The position numbers and the translations under genes are program-made. The notes beneath the pieces were generated by a model. The model did not search any database. It was not told the origin of the DNA and saw only the letters and a program-made list of their open reading frames with translations. DNA of 64,000 bases, from NCBI RefSeq assembly GCF_040802235.1, contig NC_133161.1, forward strand, positions 108,207,001-108,271,000. Direction: 5' to 3'. The stretch is from Manis javanica. Taxonomy: Eukaryota; Chordata; Mammalia; Pholidota; Manidae. Below, piece after piece: positions 1 through 11,200 of the stretch (within the stretch, counting starts at the first letter, position 1; every line of letters begins with the position of its first letter).

Positions 1-1835
1 ACAAGTCACACTTAAAAGAAATTAAAGGGGACACTAACAAATAGAAACTCATCCCATGCTCATGGCTAGGAAGAATTAATATCGTCAAAATGGCCATCCT
101 GCCCAAAGCAATATACAGATTCGATGCAATCCCTATCAAATTACCAGCAACATTCTTCAATGAACTGGAACAAATAATTCAAAAATTCATATGGAAACAC
201 CAAAGACCCCGAATAGCCAAAGCAATCCTGAAAAAGAAGAAGTAGGGGGGATCTCACTCCCCAACTTCAAGCTCTACTACAAAGCCACAGTAATCAAGAC
301 AATTTGGTACTGGCACAAGAACAGAGCCACAGACCAGTGGAACAGATTAGAGACTCCAGAAATTAACCCAAACACATATGGTCAATTAATATTTGATAAA
401 GGAGCCATGGACATACAATGGCAAAATGACAGTCTCTTCAACAGATGGTGCTGGCAAAACTGGACAGCTACATGTAGGAGAATGAAACTGGACCATTGTC
501 TAACACCATATACAAAGGTAAACTCAAAATGGATCAAAGACCTGAATGTAAGTCATGAAACCATTAAACTCTTGGAAGAAAACATAGGCAAAAACCTCTT
601 AGACATAAACATGAGTGACCTCTTCTTGAACATATCTCCCCAGGCAAGGAAACCAACAGCAAAAATGAGCAAGTGGGACTACATTAAACTGAAAAGCTTC
701 TGTACAGTGAAAGACACCATCAATAGCACAAAAAGGAACCCTACAGTATGGGAGAATATATTTGAAAATGACAGATCCGATAAAGGCTTGACGTCCAGAA
801 TATATAAAGAGCTCACACGCCTCAACAAACAAAAAACAAATAACGCAATTAAAAAATGAGCAGAGGAACTGAACAGACAGTTCTCTAAAAAGGAAATACA
901 GATGGCCAACAGACACATGAAAAGATGCTCCACATTGCTAATTATCAGAGAAATGCAAATTAAAACTACAATGAGGTATCACCTCACACCAGTAAGGATG
1001 GCTGCCATCCAAAAGACAAACAACAACAAATGTTGGCGAGGCTGTGGAGAAAGGGGAACCTTCCTACACTGCTGGTGGGAATGTAAATTAGTCCAACCAT
1101 TGTGGAAAGCAGTATGGAGGTTCATCAAAATGCTCAAAACAGACCTACCATTTGACCCAGGAATTCCACTCCTAGGAATTTACCCTAAGAAAGGCATCAA
1201 GTTTGAGAAAGACAGATGCACCCCTATGTTTATCACAGCACTATTTACAATAGCCAAAAATTGGAAGGAACCTAAATGTCCTTCAGTAGATGAATGGATA
1301 AAGATGTGGTACATATACATAATGGAATACTACTCAGCCATAAGAAGAGGGAAAATCCTACCATTTGCAGCAACATGGATGGAGCTGGAGAGTATTATGC
1401 TCAGTGAAATAAGCCAAGTGGAGAAAGAGAAATACTAAACGATTTCACTCATCTGAGGAGTATAAGAACAAAGGAAAAATTGAAGGAACAAAACAGCAGC
1501 GGTATTACAGAATCCAAAAATGGACTAACAGGTACCAAAGGGAAAGGAACTGGGGAGGATGGGTGGGCAGGGAGGGATAAGGGGGGGGAGAAGAAAGGGG
1601 GTATTAAGATTAGCATGCATAGGGGGGGAGGGAGAAAGGGGAGGGAGGGCTGTGCAACACAGTGAGGACAAGTAGTGATTCTAAAACCTTTTGCTATGTT
1701 GATAGACAGTGACTGTAATGTGGTTTTTAGGGGGACTTGGTATATAGGGGAGAGCATAGTAAACACAGTATTCTTCATGTAAGTGTAGATTAAAGATTAA
1801 AAAAAGGAAAAAAAAAGAAAAAGAAAGAAAAGGGG
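1..1835 (+). mobile_element. LINE-1 3' part: end of ORF2, 3' UTR and A-rich tail
   Basis: The translation matches the L1 ORF2 C-terminal region ([21 protein letters not shown], then the GIYPK and EYYSAIRR segments near the end). It ends at 1436-1438 and is followed by a 3' UTR with a G-rich purine tract (about 1550-1655) and an A-rich tail (1798-1835). ORF2 is broken twice. A frameshift lies near 225-245, where the upstream frame ([15 protein letters not shown]) gives way to the downstream one. A TGA at 857-859 stands where tryptophan is expected, and the frame continues open from there to the stop. The 5' end lies outside the window. It sits in an OGDH intron in antisense orientation. Confidence 0.93.
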
Positions 1836-3318
1836 GATTACTCCTTGATAGGATAAAACTATTGGTAAATCAAAGATTAACGCATGCTTTAAATATCCTT
1901 AATTTTGATCACTTAAAAGGTGTCAGATGATCGGCTATGGAGGTACTCTTTTCTGATAATATTTCTTTCTCTTAATAAAAAAAACAAAAAAAGAAAAGAA
2001 AAGCAGTTCCTGTGTGCTGACCTCCAATGAGTTCTACACAGTGGTATAGAGGGCATGTCAAAGTGTGGGCAAAGGGTCTGTTTGTTTTTATGCAGAAGAT
2101 CAAGGCCTAGCTTGGCTACCCAGAAAATGAACTAAGATATGATATGAGGAGGAGCTTGCGGCATCTGCACTCTCTGGAGGACTTGTGCCAGGGGATGATC
2201 ATCAAAAAGCCTCCACAGGGATCCGGGCAATGCTGCGGTTGTGGCTGCATCCATCCCACCGTTTCCTGGACTTGCCACTGGAATGAGGAGGGAGATGTCT
2301 AGGCTGGCATGTGCATGCAGTGAGACAACGAATTTGAGTGGATCTGTACTGTTGGAACTCAACCAGGAGTTGGGAGGGGTGCAAGTTGTAGCGCTCCAAA
2401 ATCTTACGACTATAGACTATCTACAGTTAAAAGAACATATGGGATGTGAACAGATCCCAGAAATGGGTTGCTTTAATTTGTCTGATTTCTCTCAGACTGT
2501 TCAAGTACAGTTGGACAATATCTATCATATCATAGACAAATTCTCACAAATGCCTAGGGTGCCTAACTGGTTTTCTTGGCTTCACTGGAGATGGCTGGTA
2601 ATTATAGATTTGCTTAGTTTATGTGACCGTATTCCTATTATGTTAATATGTGTGCGCAAGTTAGTTAGTAGTTTAAAACCTATACATGCTTAAGGTACTC
2701 TACAAGAAGATATGTCAAAGAAATAATCAATCCTCCCATGTTTTCTTCCATATGCTACCTCTATAGCTTTTCTTCTTCCTTCCTAATTACAACCCTCAAA
2801 TAGAATTCGTGCCTCATATCGAATTTACTGAGCATCATAATTCCTCCAGGTGGTAACCTCGAGACAAGTGCTGGGCATAGAAGCCACAGGACATAAATCT
2901 GCAAAGAAGTAAAAAGCTAACCTTTTCACACAATATGGCTTCTCTCTCACTTACCAACTTTACATCTCCCTGTATGGCCCCGGAAGATGACTGGTTAGCC
3001 AGAGATGGGTAAGATTCCTCAAGGGACGAACAACCTAAGACATGCACAGTCACAGGGGGGCCATCAGGTGAGAAATTGGGAATCAACAGTGGTGAGGCTT
3101 AGAACCTCACCCCCGTTTTGAGAGAAATCTTCTGCATCCGTGGATGTTTTAAGGCCCTTGTTTAGCTTGGATTAACACACAGTCTACAGGCACACACCTG
3201 ATCATCTACAATTGCTCTCTTACAACACTAAACTATGTTTTCTACCTTTATCTTGCATCTACCTACCACTGCAGCATTTTATTAAAAATAAAAATAATAA
3301 TAATAATAAAGGGAGGAA
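1836..3318 (+). mobile_element. Endogenous retrovirus internal remnant (3' end of env up to the polypurine tract)
   Basis: An open stretch at 2241-2693 reads as the end of a retroviral envelope transmembrane subunit. There is a heptad-like region with ALQNLTTIDYLQL, a degenerate immunosuppressive/cysteine region in which the usual cysteine doublet is a single cysteine (GCFNLSD), a tryptophan-rich membrane-proximal segment (NWFSWLHW) and a hydrophobic span, ending at 2691-2693. No surface subunit, gag or pol is recognisable upstream. Downstream lie a TAA-rich stretch (3283-3310) and a purine tract (about 3309-3318) directly before a TG that starts the LTR. This is an old, non-functional copy in an OGDH intron. 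The family is not identified. Confidence 0.65.
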
Positions 3319-3637
3319 TGTGGGATCCACATAGAAATCAAGTAAAAAAATCAAACGAATATTCATATTTGACCTGATTGTTTATAATTCATAATGCGTG
3401 ATCAAAACCGAAAGTTTCTGTGATGAATGCCCTTGTACTGTTCACCATGTAAGAACTTATTCACTATGTAAGAATTCGTTCACCATGTAAGAACTTGTTC
3501 GTTATGCTTCAGAAGATTGGAGACTGACAAGAATTAGGCATGAGATGGATTAATGATTGTGCATTGAGCATTGACCCCCCTATACAGAATTTTATTGTTG
3601 TTAACAACCATTTGATCAATGAGAGATGCCCTCTCCA
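3319..3637 (+). mobile_element. Probable 3' LTR of the endogenous retrovirus
   Basis: It begins with TGTGGGATCC immediately after the purine tract, the expected position of a 3' LTR, and a matching CA end is possible at 3636-3637. A short tandem array lies inside, with a unit of about 20 bp around CACCATGTAAGAACTT at about 3440, 3460 and 3478. No intact AATAAA was seen. The right end is uncertain, and target duplication cannot be tested because the 5' side of the provirus is missing. Confidence 0.55.
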
Positions 3638-4488
3638 AAAAAATAATAATATTGAGCTACATATTTCCTAGAAAAAAAAAATAACAGATGAACATGAAAT
3701 ACATTAATTTTATAGAAAATAACTTTAGATAGCCAATTCATTTTTAGTTGGCTATATTTTTTAAAAAATGGAACCATATATGCCTGAAGATAATTTTATA
3801 TTGCTTAATATGTGGTCATTTTTTTTGCTCATTTAAAATTATTTCTGACTTCTTTAGTATAACTGAGTATGTCATAGTTCAAAATATCAGGTATCTAAAC
3901 AAGCATGAGAGTCATTATTTTATAACATGTATTTTAAGGTATTCTTTAACCAAGAATATCAGTGCTTTAAAAATCACCATACTACTAGTTTTCTTATTTC
4001 TTATCAGTAGCAGAAGAGTTCCTTTGTTCTTCTTTTGGTAACTATAACTTCTTGGAATTCTGTTGTAATACAGAGAAAAAAATCTAGTCTGTAATGGATG
4101 TTATAACAGAGTTTACTGTCATAATTCAAGGCTGTGAGAGCTCTAAGGTAAAAGAGAATCACTAGTTATTGCTATCTGAATACTAAGGAAAGAGCAAAGG
4201 CAGAAAATCTTTAACAGACATATACTTGACAATAGACTTCTTTTACTTAAATGGGAAATCTAGAATATGCATTAAATTGACTGAAGACTCCCTTAACTGA
4301 CGCATGTCTAAAGCCTGCCCAAAGGAAAATCAGTAACTGGATTGGGGTAACATCCTTTAATTTCCAGTTCCTTTAATATTCACTCTTTATTAGGATGAGG
4401 GAGGCTTCAATCTCTACTACCATGCATGTTTATTCTTGTGATGTAAACACTGGAAATAAAATTCCTCATCAATGTAAAAAAAAAAAAA
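3638..4488. other. OGDH intron, AT-rich, no gene seen
   Basis: AT-rich sequence with several short chance reading frames and no protein family I recognise. It ends in a run of A just before the next L1 fragment. Nothing further can be supported. Confidence 0.6.
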
Positions 4489-4489
4489 C

Positions 4490-5315
4490 ACCACAATGAG
4501 GTATCACCTCACAGCAGTAATGATCGCCTCCATCCAAAAGACAAACAACAAGAAATGTTGGCGAGGTTGTGGAGAAAGAGGAACCTTCCTACACAGCTGG
4601 TGGGAATGTAAACTAGTTCATCCATTGTGGAAAGCAGTATGGAGGTTCCTCTAAAAACTCAAAATAGAAATACCATTTCACTCCTAGGAATTTACCCTAA
4701 GAATACAGGATCCCAGATTAAAAATACATACGCACCCCTAAGTTTATTGCAGCAGTATTTACAATAGCCAAGAAATGGAAGCAACCTAAGTGTCCATCAG
4801 TAGATGAATGGATAAAGATGTGGTACATATACACAATGGAATATTATTCAGCCATAAGAAGAAAACAAATCCTACCATTTGCAACATGGATGGAGCTAGA
4901 GGGAACTATGTATAGTGAAATAAGCCAGGCAGAGAAAGACAAGTACCAAATGATTTCACTCATCTGTGGAGTATAAGAACAAAGAAAAAACTGAAGGAAC
5001 AAAGCAACAGACTCACAGAACCCAAGAATGGACTAACAGTTACCAAAGGGAAAGGGACTGGGGAGGATGGGTAGGAAGGGAGGGATAAGGGGGAAAAGGG
5101 GGCATTACGATTAGCACACATAATGGAGCTGGTGGGTGGGGGACACGGGAAAGGCAGTATATACAGAGAAGACAAGTAATGATTCTATAGCATCTTACTA
5201 CACTGATGGACAGTGACTATAATGGGGTATGTTGGGGGAACTTGATTACTGTGGAGTCTAGTAACCATAATGTTCACGTAATTGTACATTAACGATATCA
5301 AAAAAATAAAGAAAA
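4490..5315 (+). mobile_element. 5'-truncated LINE-1 (ORF2 end plus 3' UTR)
   Basis: It starts inside ORF2 (ACAATGAGGTATCACCTCAC), has scattered stops and frameshifts, then a 3' UTR with the same G-rich purine block as the copy at 1-1835, and ends in a short A-rich tail at about 5299-5315. It is another member of the same L1 subfamily. No clear target duplication was found. Confidence 0.88.
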
Positions 5316-5339
5316 ACAGTGCCAAACTATAGGCTTATA

Positions 5340-7560
5340 TTTAAGATACTTCAAACATAATGAGATAGGCAGATTGATCATAAAATGGAAGAAGATACAT
5401 CCTGTAAACACAACCAAACAAAAGCAAAAGTGGCAACATTATCACCAGATAAAGTAGACTTCAGGGCAAAGAAAATTACCAGAAACAGTGGGATGTTATA
5501 CACCGATAAAAGGTCAATCTACCTAAAAGACACTGTAATACTAAATGTGTGTGTACCAAACAACAGAGCAAAATATGTGAACCAGAAACTGAGGACAGAA
5601 GGAGAAGTAGACAAACTCAGTTATAGGTGGAGACTTCAAAACTTCTCTCAACAACTAATTGACAATAGATAGAAAATGAGCAAGGATATACAAGGACCCA
5701 ACAATGATCAACCAGCAGGATCTAATGGATATTTATAGAGCACTTCATCCAACAACAGAATACACATTCTTTTCAAGTACTCATGGAACATACACCAAGA
5801 CAGACAATATGCTGGGCCCCCCAAAACCCCAACAAGTTGATTATAATTGAAATCATACAGAGTGCGTTCTCTGACCACATGGAATCAAACTAGAAATCAA
5901 TAGCAGAAAGATAAAAGGAAAACCTTCAAATTCTTGTAAACTAAACAACATGATTTTAAATAATCCATGGGTCAAAGAGGAAATATCAAGGGATAATACA
6001 AAAATACAGTTAACTGAATGAAAATGAAAGACAACATCAAAGTTTTTGGGAAGCTAAAGCAGCCCTCAGAGGAAAATTTACAGCAGGAAATGCACACAGC
6101 AGAAAAGAGGAAAAGCTTCTAATTGGCCATCTAAGTTCCCACCAAAAGAACCTAGAAAAAGGAGGGGTAAAGAAACCCACAAAGAAAGAAGAAAATAATC
6201 AAGAGCAGAAACCAAAGATATTGAAAACAGCAGAGCAACAAGAAAATCAACAAAACAAGGGACCCCATACTCTGAAAAGATCAGTAACACTGACAAACTT
6301 TTAATGAGTAATAAAGAAAAAGAGAAGACACAAATGACCAATATCAGGAATGAAATGGGATCTGCATACAGACCCTCACATGCAGAGAAGACCCTAAGAA
6401 AATACTATGAACAATGCTTTTTATAAACATTTGACAACTCAGGTGGAATGAGCCACATCTGGAATAACACACTCAACATGAAATAGGTCATCTGAAGAGT
6501 TCCATGACTGTGAGGAAACTGAATTCATAAATAAAAACTTTCTCTAAGTAAAGTTTATGTGAAGAGAAGGGCCCTGGAACAGCTGAGACAATACTGAAGA
6601 AGAAGAAAAAAAAACTTCAGCATCTACTTTACTGATTACTGAAAAAAGTTCAGTAATCAAAATAATGTGGTCCTGGCGGAAGGGCAGACACAGATTATAG
6701 GAAAGAACCTGACCCACAGCCAACTCCAGCCAATTTTTAACAAAAGTACAAAAGCAATTCCCTGAAGGAAGGACAAACTTCAGGTAACGGTGCTGATGCA
6801 ACTGGACATCTGTAGGCAAAAACAAGAAACCCCACCACAAAACCTTGACCTAAGCTTCATATCTTATACAGACATTAACTCAAAATGGATCACAGGTTAA
6901 ATATAAAACTATAAAATATTCAGGAAAATATATGGAAGAAAATCTTTGGGACTGAGTGCCAAAGAAAGAATTCTTAGGCTTGACACCAGAAACATAATCC
7001 ATATAAGGGAATATCGATACAATGGACTTTATTAGAATTTAAAATTTTACTCAGCAAAAGACTCTATTAGGCAAAGAATAGAAACAACCCAAAGGCCCTT
7101 CAATGAATGACTAGTTAGTACAACTGTGGGGCACATGAGGCAAGGGTGCTGCTTGGCAGGGGAAGGAATATGCTAGTATTGCAGCCTGGACCCAACTCCA
7201 GGAACCATGCCGGTAGAAAAATGCCAATTCCAAAATGTTCCCTATTTTGACTCCATCCGTGTAATGGTCTTGAAATGACAAAATTACAGAAATGGGGAGA
7301 AGAGGAGTGATTGCCAGGGGTTGACCCGGGGGTGGGAGGGAGAGGACATGGGCATGGTTACGAAGGGCAGCAGGAAGGGCCCTGTGGGGCCAGAGCACCC
7401 ATGTGATGGGCTAGGATTTACTCAATCCTGCCACTGCGGGAACTGGCTGAAAGGCACATGGGATGTAACACTACAAATGAATCTACAGTTACCTGAAAAG
7501 AAAAGGTTTAATCAAAACCAGAGCCTGACCAATGAGTAAGACGAGGAAGAGGGGGACTTG
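5340..7560 (+). mobile_element. Ancient LINE-1 fragments (endonuclease to 3' region)
   Basis: The first part (5,385-6,440) resembles the L1 endonuclease region, including the TEYTFFSSTHGT-like stretch encoded near 5,757-5,800, with many stops. After a poorly matching piece, 6,850-7,110 resembles the ORF2 C-terminal region, and 7,240-7,350 has the GATTGCCAGGGG block typical of old L1 3' ends. Divergence is much higher than in the neighbouring L1 copies. It may be one element with deletions or several. Confidence 0.65.
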
Positions 7561-8203
7561 CGAGAGGTGCCTGGCACAGAGGAAGCTGCCTGAGCGAGTG
7601 ACAAGAGGTGCACGGGCCCGGCAGGTGGCTCTGGATTCTTCAGAGGCACTCTGCCCAGAGCCAAGGGTCTTATTTTATCACATGTTTTTATCAATATTTC
7701 AGCTGTCCTTCAAACACAGGAAGACCAAGAAGGAAATCCTGTGAAAATGACCAGGAAGCAGAGTCTGAGAGAATCCAGAGTCCAGCCAAAGGTGGGCACA
7801 GAACGTGGTGGGGGTGGGGATGCATGGGGGCGCCGGCACAGGGAGGGTAGGCAATGGCGGGGGGGGGTGCCCTGGCGTGGGGGTGTGCCAGTGTTTAGAA
7901 GGTGGTGTGGCCCAAGCCCCACTGGCTACCATGGGGCGGGTGGCAGCCTACACTGCTGCTGGGGGCTCAGCGAAGCCGTGGGGAGACACACATGAAGGTG
8001 AAAATGCTTTCATGACACAAAATGGAGAAGAACAAAGGTGACAGAGAAGGGGCTCTCCCTGCTAAGAGCTAACAATGGGAAAACATACTTCATAACAATG
8101 GACAGTTGCATCAGCTTTCCTCCAGGTGCATGCTGGGGAAAGCCGCACACCCTGTCCGAATGAAGCCCTCAGCTCCAGAAAGGGGACACTCGCATGTTCA
8201 TAC
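7561..8203. other. OGDH intron, unique sequence
   Basis: Moderately GC-rich intron sequence next to the 45-nt exon, with a G-rich run around 7,855-7,890. No exon, repeat family or RNA gene is recognised. On the minus strand this is the start of the large intron that continues past base 1. Confidence 0.6.
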
Positions 8204-8248
8204 CTCCTACTGTCAGCATACGCAGTCGGTCCTTGAAAACTGCAAGAT
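8204..8248 (-). CDS. OGDH: OGDH optional 45-nt exon
   Basis: On the minus strand a pyrimidine-rich tract ends in CTCTCAG, followed by 45 nt encoding (G/D)LAVFKDRLRMLTVG, then the donor GTATGA. It begins and ends in phase 1, so it can be included or skipped without changing frame. Joined to the upstream alternative exon (13,772-13,682) it gives VSSNV-DLAVFKDRLRMLTVGG, which matches the OGDH variant I know from human and mouse. It is too short to be found as an open reading frame. Joining it to the other alternative exon is also frame-compatible; whether that happens cannot be seen. Confidence 0.93.
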
Positions 8249-11200
8249 CTGAGAGGCAGAGCGGGTAGCAGGGGTGAGCACAGAAGGAAGAAGACAGGTC
8301 CATTAGTTAGAACACCCCAACACCCAGAACCGCACACCATAGTTGCAGGAGTGCTAGGACAGACACAGACAGCAGAGGAGGATGGGGTGGTGTGGGGGAC
8401 AGTGACCAGTGAACACGGGGACAGCTTGTGGACAGCTGAAAGGGAGCTCGGGGACTACGCCACTTCCCACACTTAGAAGCCTCGGTCAGCAGCCAAGACC
8501 GCCTAACCTGCAGCCTGAAGCGGCTGACCAGAGCTCTTCTGGGAGGTCACACCCACCCAACCTAGACTACTTCACAATGAAAAAACTGGAGAAAAGAAAA
8601 TGAAAAGGCCTCATTTCTCATGTGCCATCATCAGAACTGGAGCATCAGGCAATGGGCCAGACACTAAAACCCAAGATTCTGATGGCTCTGAAGGATGGAA
8701 GTGGGTCCTTGGTGGCCAAGGGAGGGCGGGCCAGAAGGGATCTAAGCTCCAAGAGTGAGCCAGGAGCCATACATTCTCTTCCTGACTGAGCCATTCTGAA
8801 AGCCTCCTTGCTGATGAGAGTCACGATGTGTATGTGGACACACAGACATTTCTCCAGACCTGGTCACCAAGGTGCATGGGCCTAAAAGTGGTTGTGTCAG
8901 GGAGGTTTGTGGTAATGGCACACAGGACCCAGGGCCAAGTGGTCTGAGTATCGCCCCTGCTTTGCAGCTGACCCTGCCTGGGGAGCTGAGGAAAGCCAGC
9001 CGATGCTGCCTGGAAGCTATTGGCAACAACTCTGACCCAGACTGCACCTGCATGCTGTGCTCCCCTTGGCTGCAGACACCATGCGCACAAAGGCCTCTGA
9101 GCCCTGATTTCTAAGATAGCAGAACATCCCATCTCTGCACAAAGGGCTACCTTGCTCTGGGCAAGGATGAAGAACCTTCATTCCCCCTACATCCTCAGAA
9201 CCAAGACAGGACCACACCAAGCAGCCCCAGCCTCAAGGAGACCACAAACGCACAGCTCTCCAGAATCTGAGGCAGTGTGACAAAACATCCACATCTATTT
9301 GCTCTGGGTACTGAGTGTGTGGATGCTTTTGTTTTTATCTGTACCTTTTTGTATTTGAATCAAACACGAACAGGATAAACCAAAGGAAAGTAGAAAGAGA
9401 ACAGAAGGCGGGAACTGGTTGAAAGTCACAGAGCACTGGGTCCCCAGCACTGTGTCCTGTAAGACCTTAGTATCACTTCTGTGTGTACAAGATGCTCTGC
9501 TGGAGTGGCTGGGATGTGGTGCTGGGCTCAGGACTCCAATCCTGGACATCCAGAAGGCAGACTCCTGTGGCCCTGGCCTGAGCACCTGCTGGATCCCCCC
9601 TGGGGATCTGACCTCTCCCTCCACTCAGCTGTCCGGTGGCGCCAATAAATATTAAGTGAGTCACTCTCTACTGCTCTGAAATTACGGAAGTTGATTAAAA
9701 ATCAAATGTATTTTTCACTTAGTTCTCCCAGCCATCAAGGGAGCAAACTGACCCACGAGCTTTGGAAAGATGTGAAGATGGTGGGGTGGCTCATCCCCTT
9801 CTGTGCTGGGGACAAACTGATGCACTTAAGTAGCTGAAATGCTGTCCTAAGTCTGGACTCTTGAATTGGCTTTTTAAAGATTTAAGTTCACTTCCTAAGA
9901 CTGACAATTAGCAAACACTAATGGTAAAGAGAAGTCCCAATGTCTCCTCCTTTTACTCATAGAATTTGTTTTGAGTTAGTTATATTTAAATCTCATATTA
10001 AAGTAAATCTTAATTGACTCTCACTATGAGTTGCTGTACTACAGAATTTTCCCAGAAGCCAGACATGATGGCAATTTAAGTGGGTCCAGTCCAAACATTG
10101 CACTTGAAAGAGAGAGGAGACTGCACAAGTCAATGAACTGCCTCTCAGACCTCTCAGCTTAGATCGGGCTGGAAAGGAGACTGCTCAGAAGCTAGTCCTG
10201 GACACCGGCTGAAACAGCATAGGCGTGGCTACATCTGCAGCTAGTGTGCTTCTAGTTAAGATGGCAATGGCCCCACCCCCAAACCAGTGCCTGAACGGTC
10301 AACAGCCACACTCTGGTCTTTAGGGCCAGCCAGGGAAGGCCTGGGTAGGAACCCTGACCCTGCCTGGCAACCTCTGTGGCGCCCCAGGGACTAGGGTTGG
10401 AAAGTGTGCTCAGGCACCTCACGTTAGAGCTCACTGTCCTCCACAGGCCACTGGCTGACAGCACAGCCTTGCACAAAGTAAGATGTGCTTCTGGGATCTG
10501 CCTGGAACCTGGCCCACAGACACATCCTGGGAAAAGGTACCTTGCTCCCAGCAATAATCACCCACACAATTGTGGAGTGTAACCCACACCTAACTGAGAG
10601 ACTGTTATTACATGGTTTTAAAATTTTAGTTAAAACTCTAACTGTGCCACCTAGCACTGTCCCTGCTGCATCCAGTGTGTCCCACATGCCCATGATGCCT
10701 GGCGGAACCCCTCTGTCCCAGGGCTACCCAGTGGCCAGCAGCTGAGTACCCCAGCCAGGTCTGTGGAGACAGGTAAGAGGCCGCCTAAGTACCTCCCCAC
10801 CTGCTACTTGGAGTAGCAGGGTGTGCTTCTGAGATGTTCAGATGGGGCTCCTTGGCCAGAACTTCCTGGCTTCTCAGAACTGGCTGGAAGAGGTCAAGAA
10901 CCCAGAGGAAACGGTTCCCAAATCCCACTCTATGTAAACATCTCAAGTGGGCATAAGCCCTGCATTGCACTGCAGACCAGAGGCAGCTGCCCTTGCCAGG
11001 GGCTCATGCCTATTGCTGTCTCTCCGCCCCATGTGTATCTCCAACAGCAAATGTGCTCTCAAACCTTGGGGAGTGAGTATCACCTGGGCCCATTTTCCCA
11101 CAAGAGAATGGAGAAATGGCTTCTATATCCATAGGGAAATCTGTAGGAAAAGGGGAAGGGCAGCTCAGGAGAGGTGTGGAGACCCAGGGTGGGGTGGTGT

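Noticed and set aside
2241-2693. Envelope-like frame as a domesticated (syncytin-like) gene
   Set aside because: Covers only part of the transmembrane subunit, has no signal peptide or surface subunit, and a cysteine of the hallmark motif is lost. It is treated as a relic.
3440-3502. Short regular repeats around CACCATGTAAGAACTT as a possible CRISPR-like array
   Set aside because: Three or so tandem units without spacers inside an LTR, in a mammalian genome.
1-8203. Next OGDH exon (FYGLDESDLDK...) within the window
   Set aside because: I searched the minus strand by eye for its conserved wording and found only LINE, ERV and unique intron sequence. The exon must lie beyond base 1.
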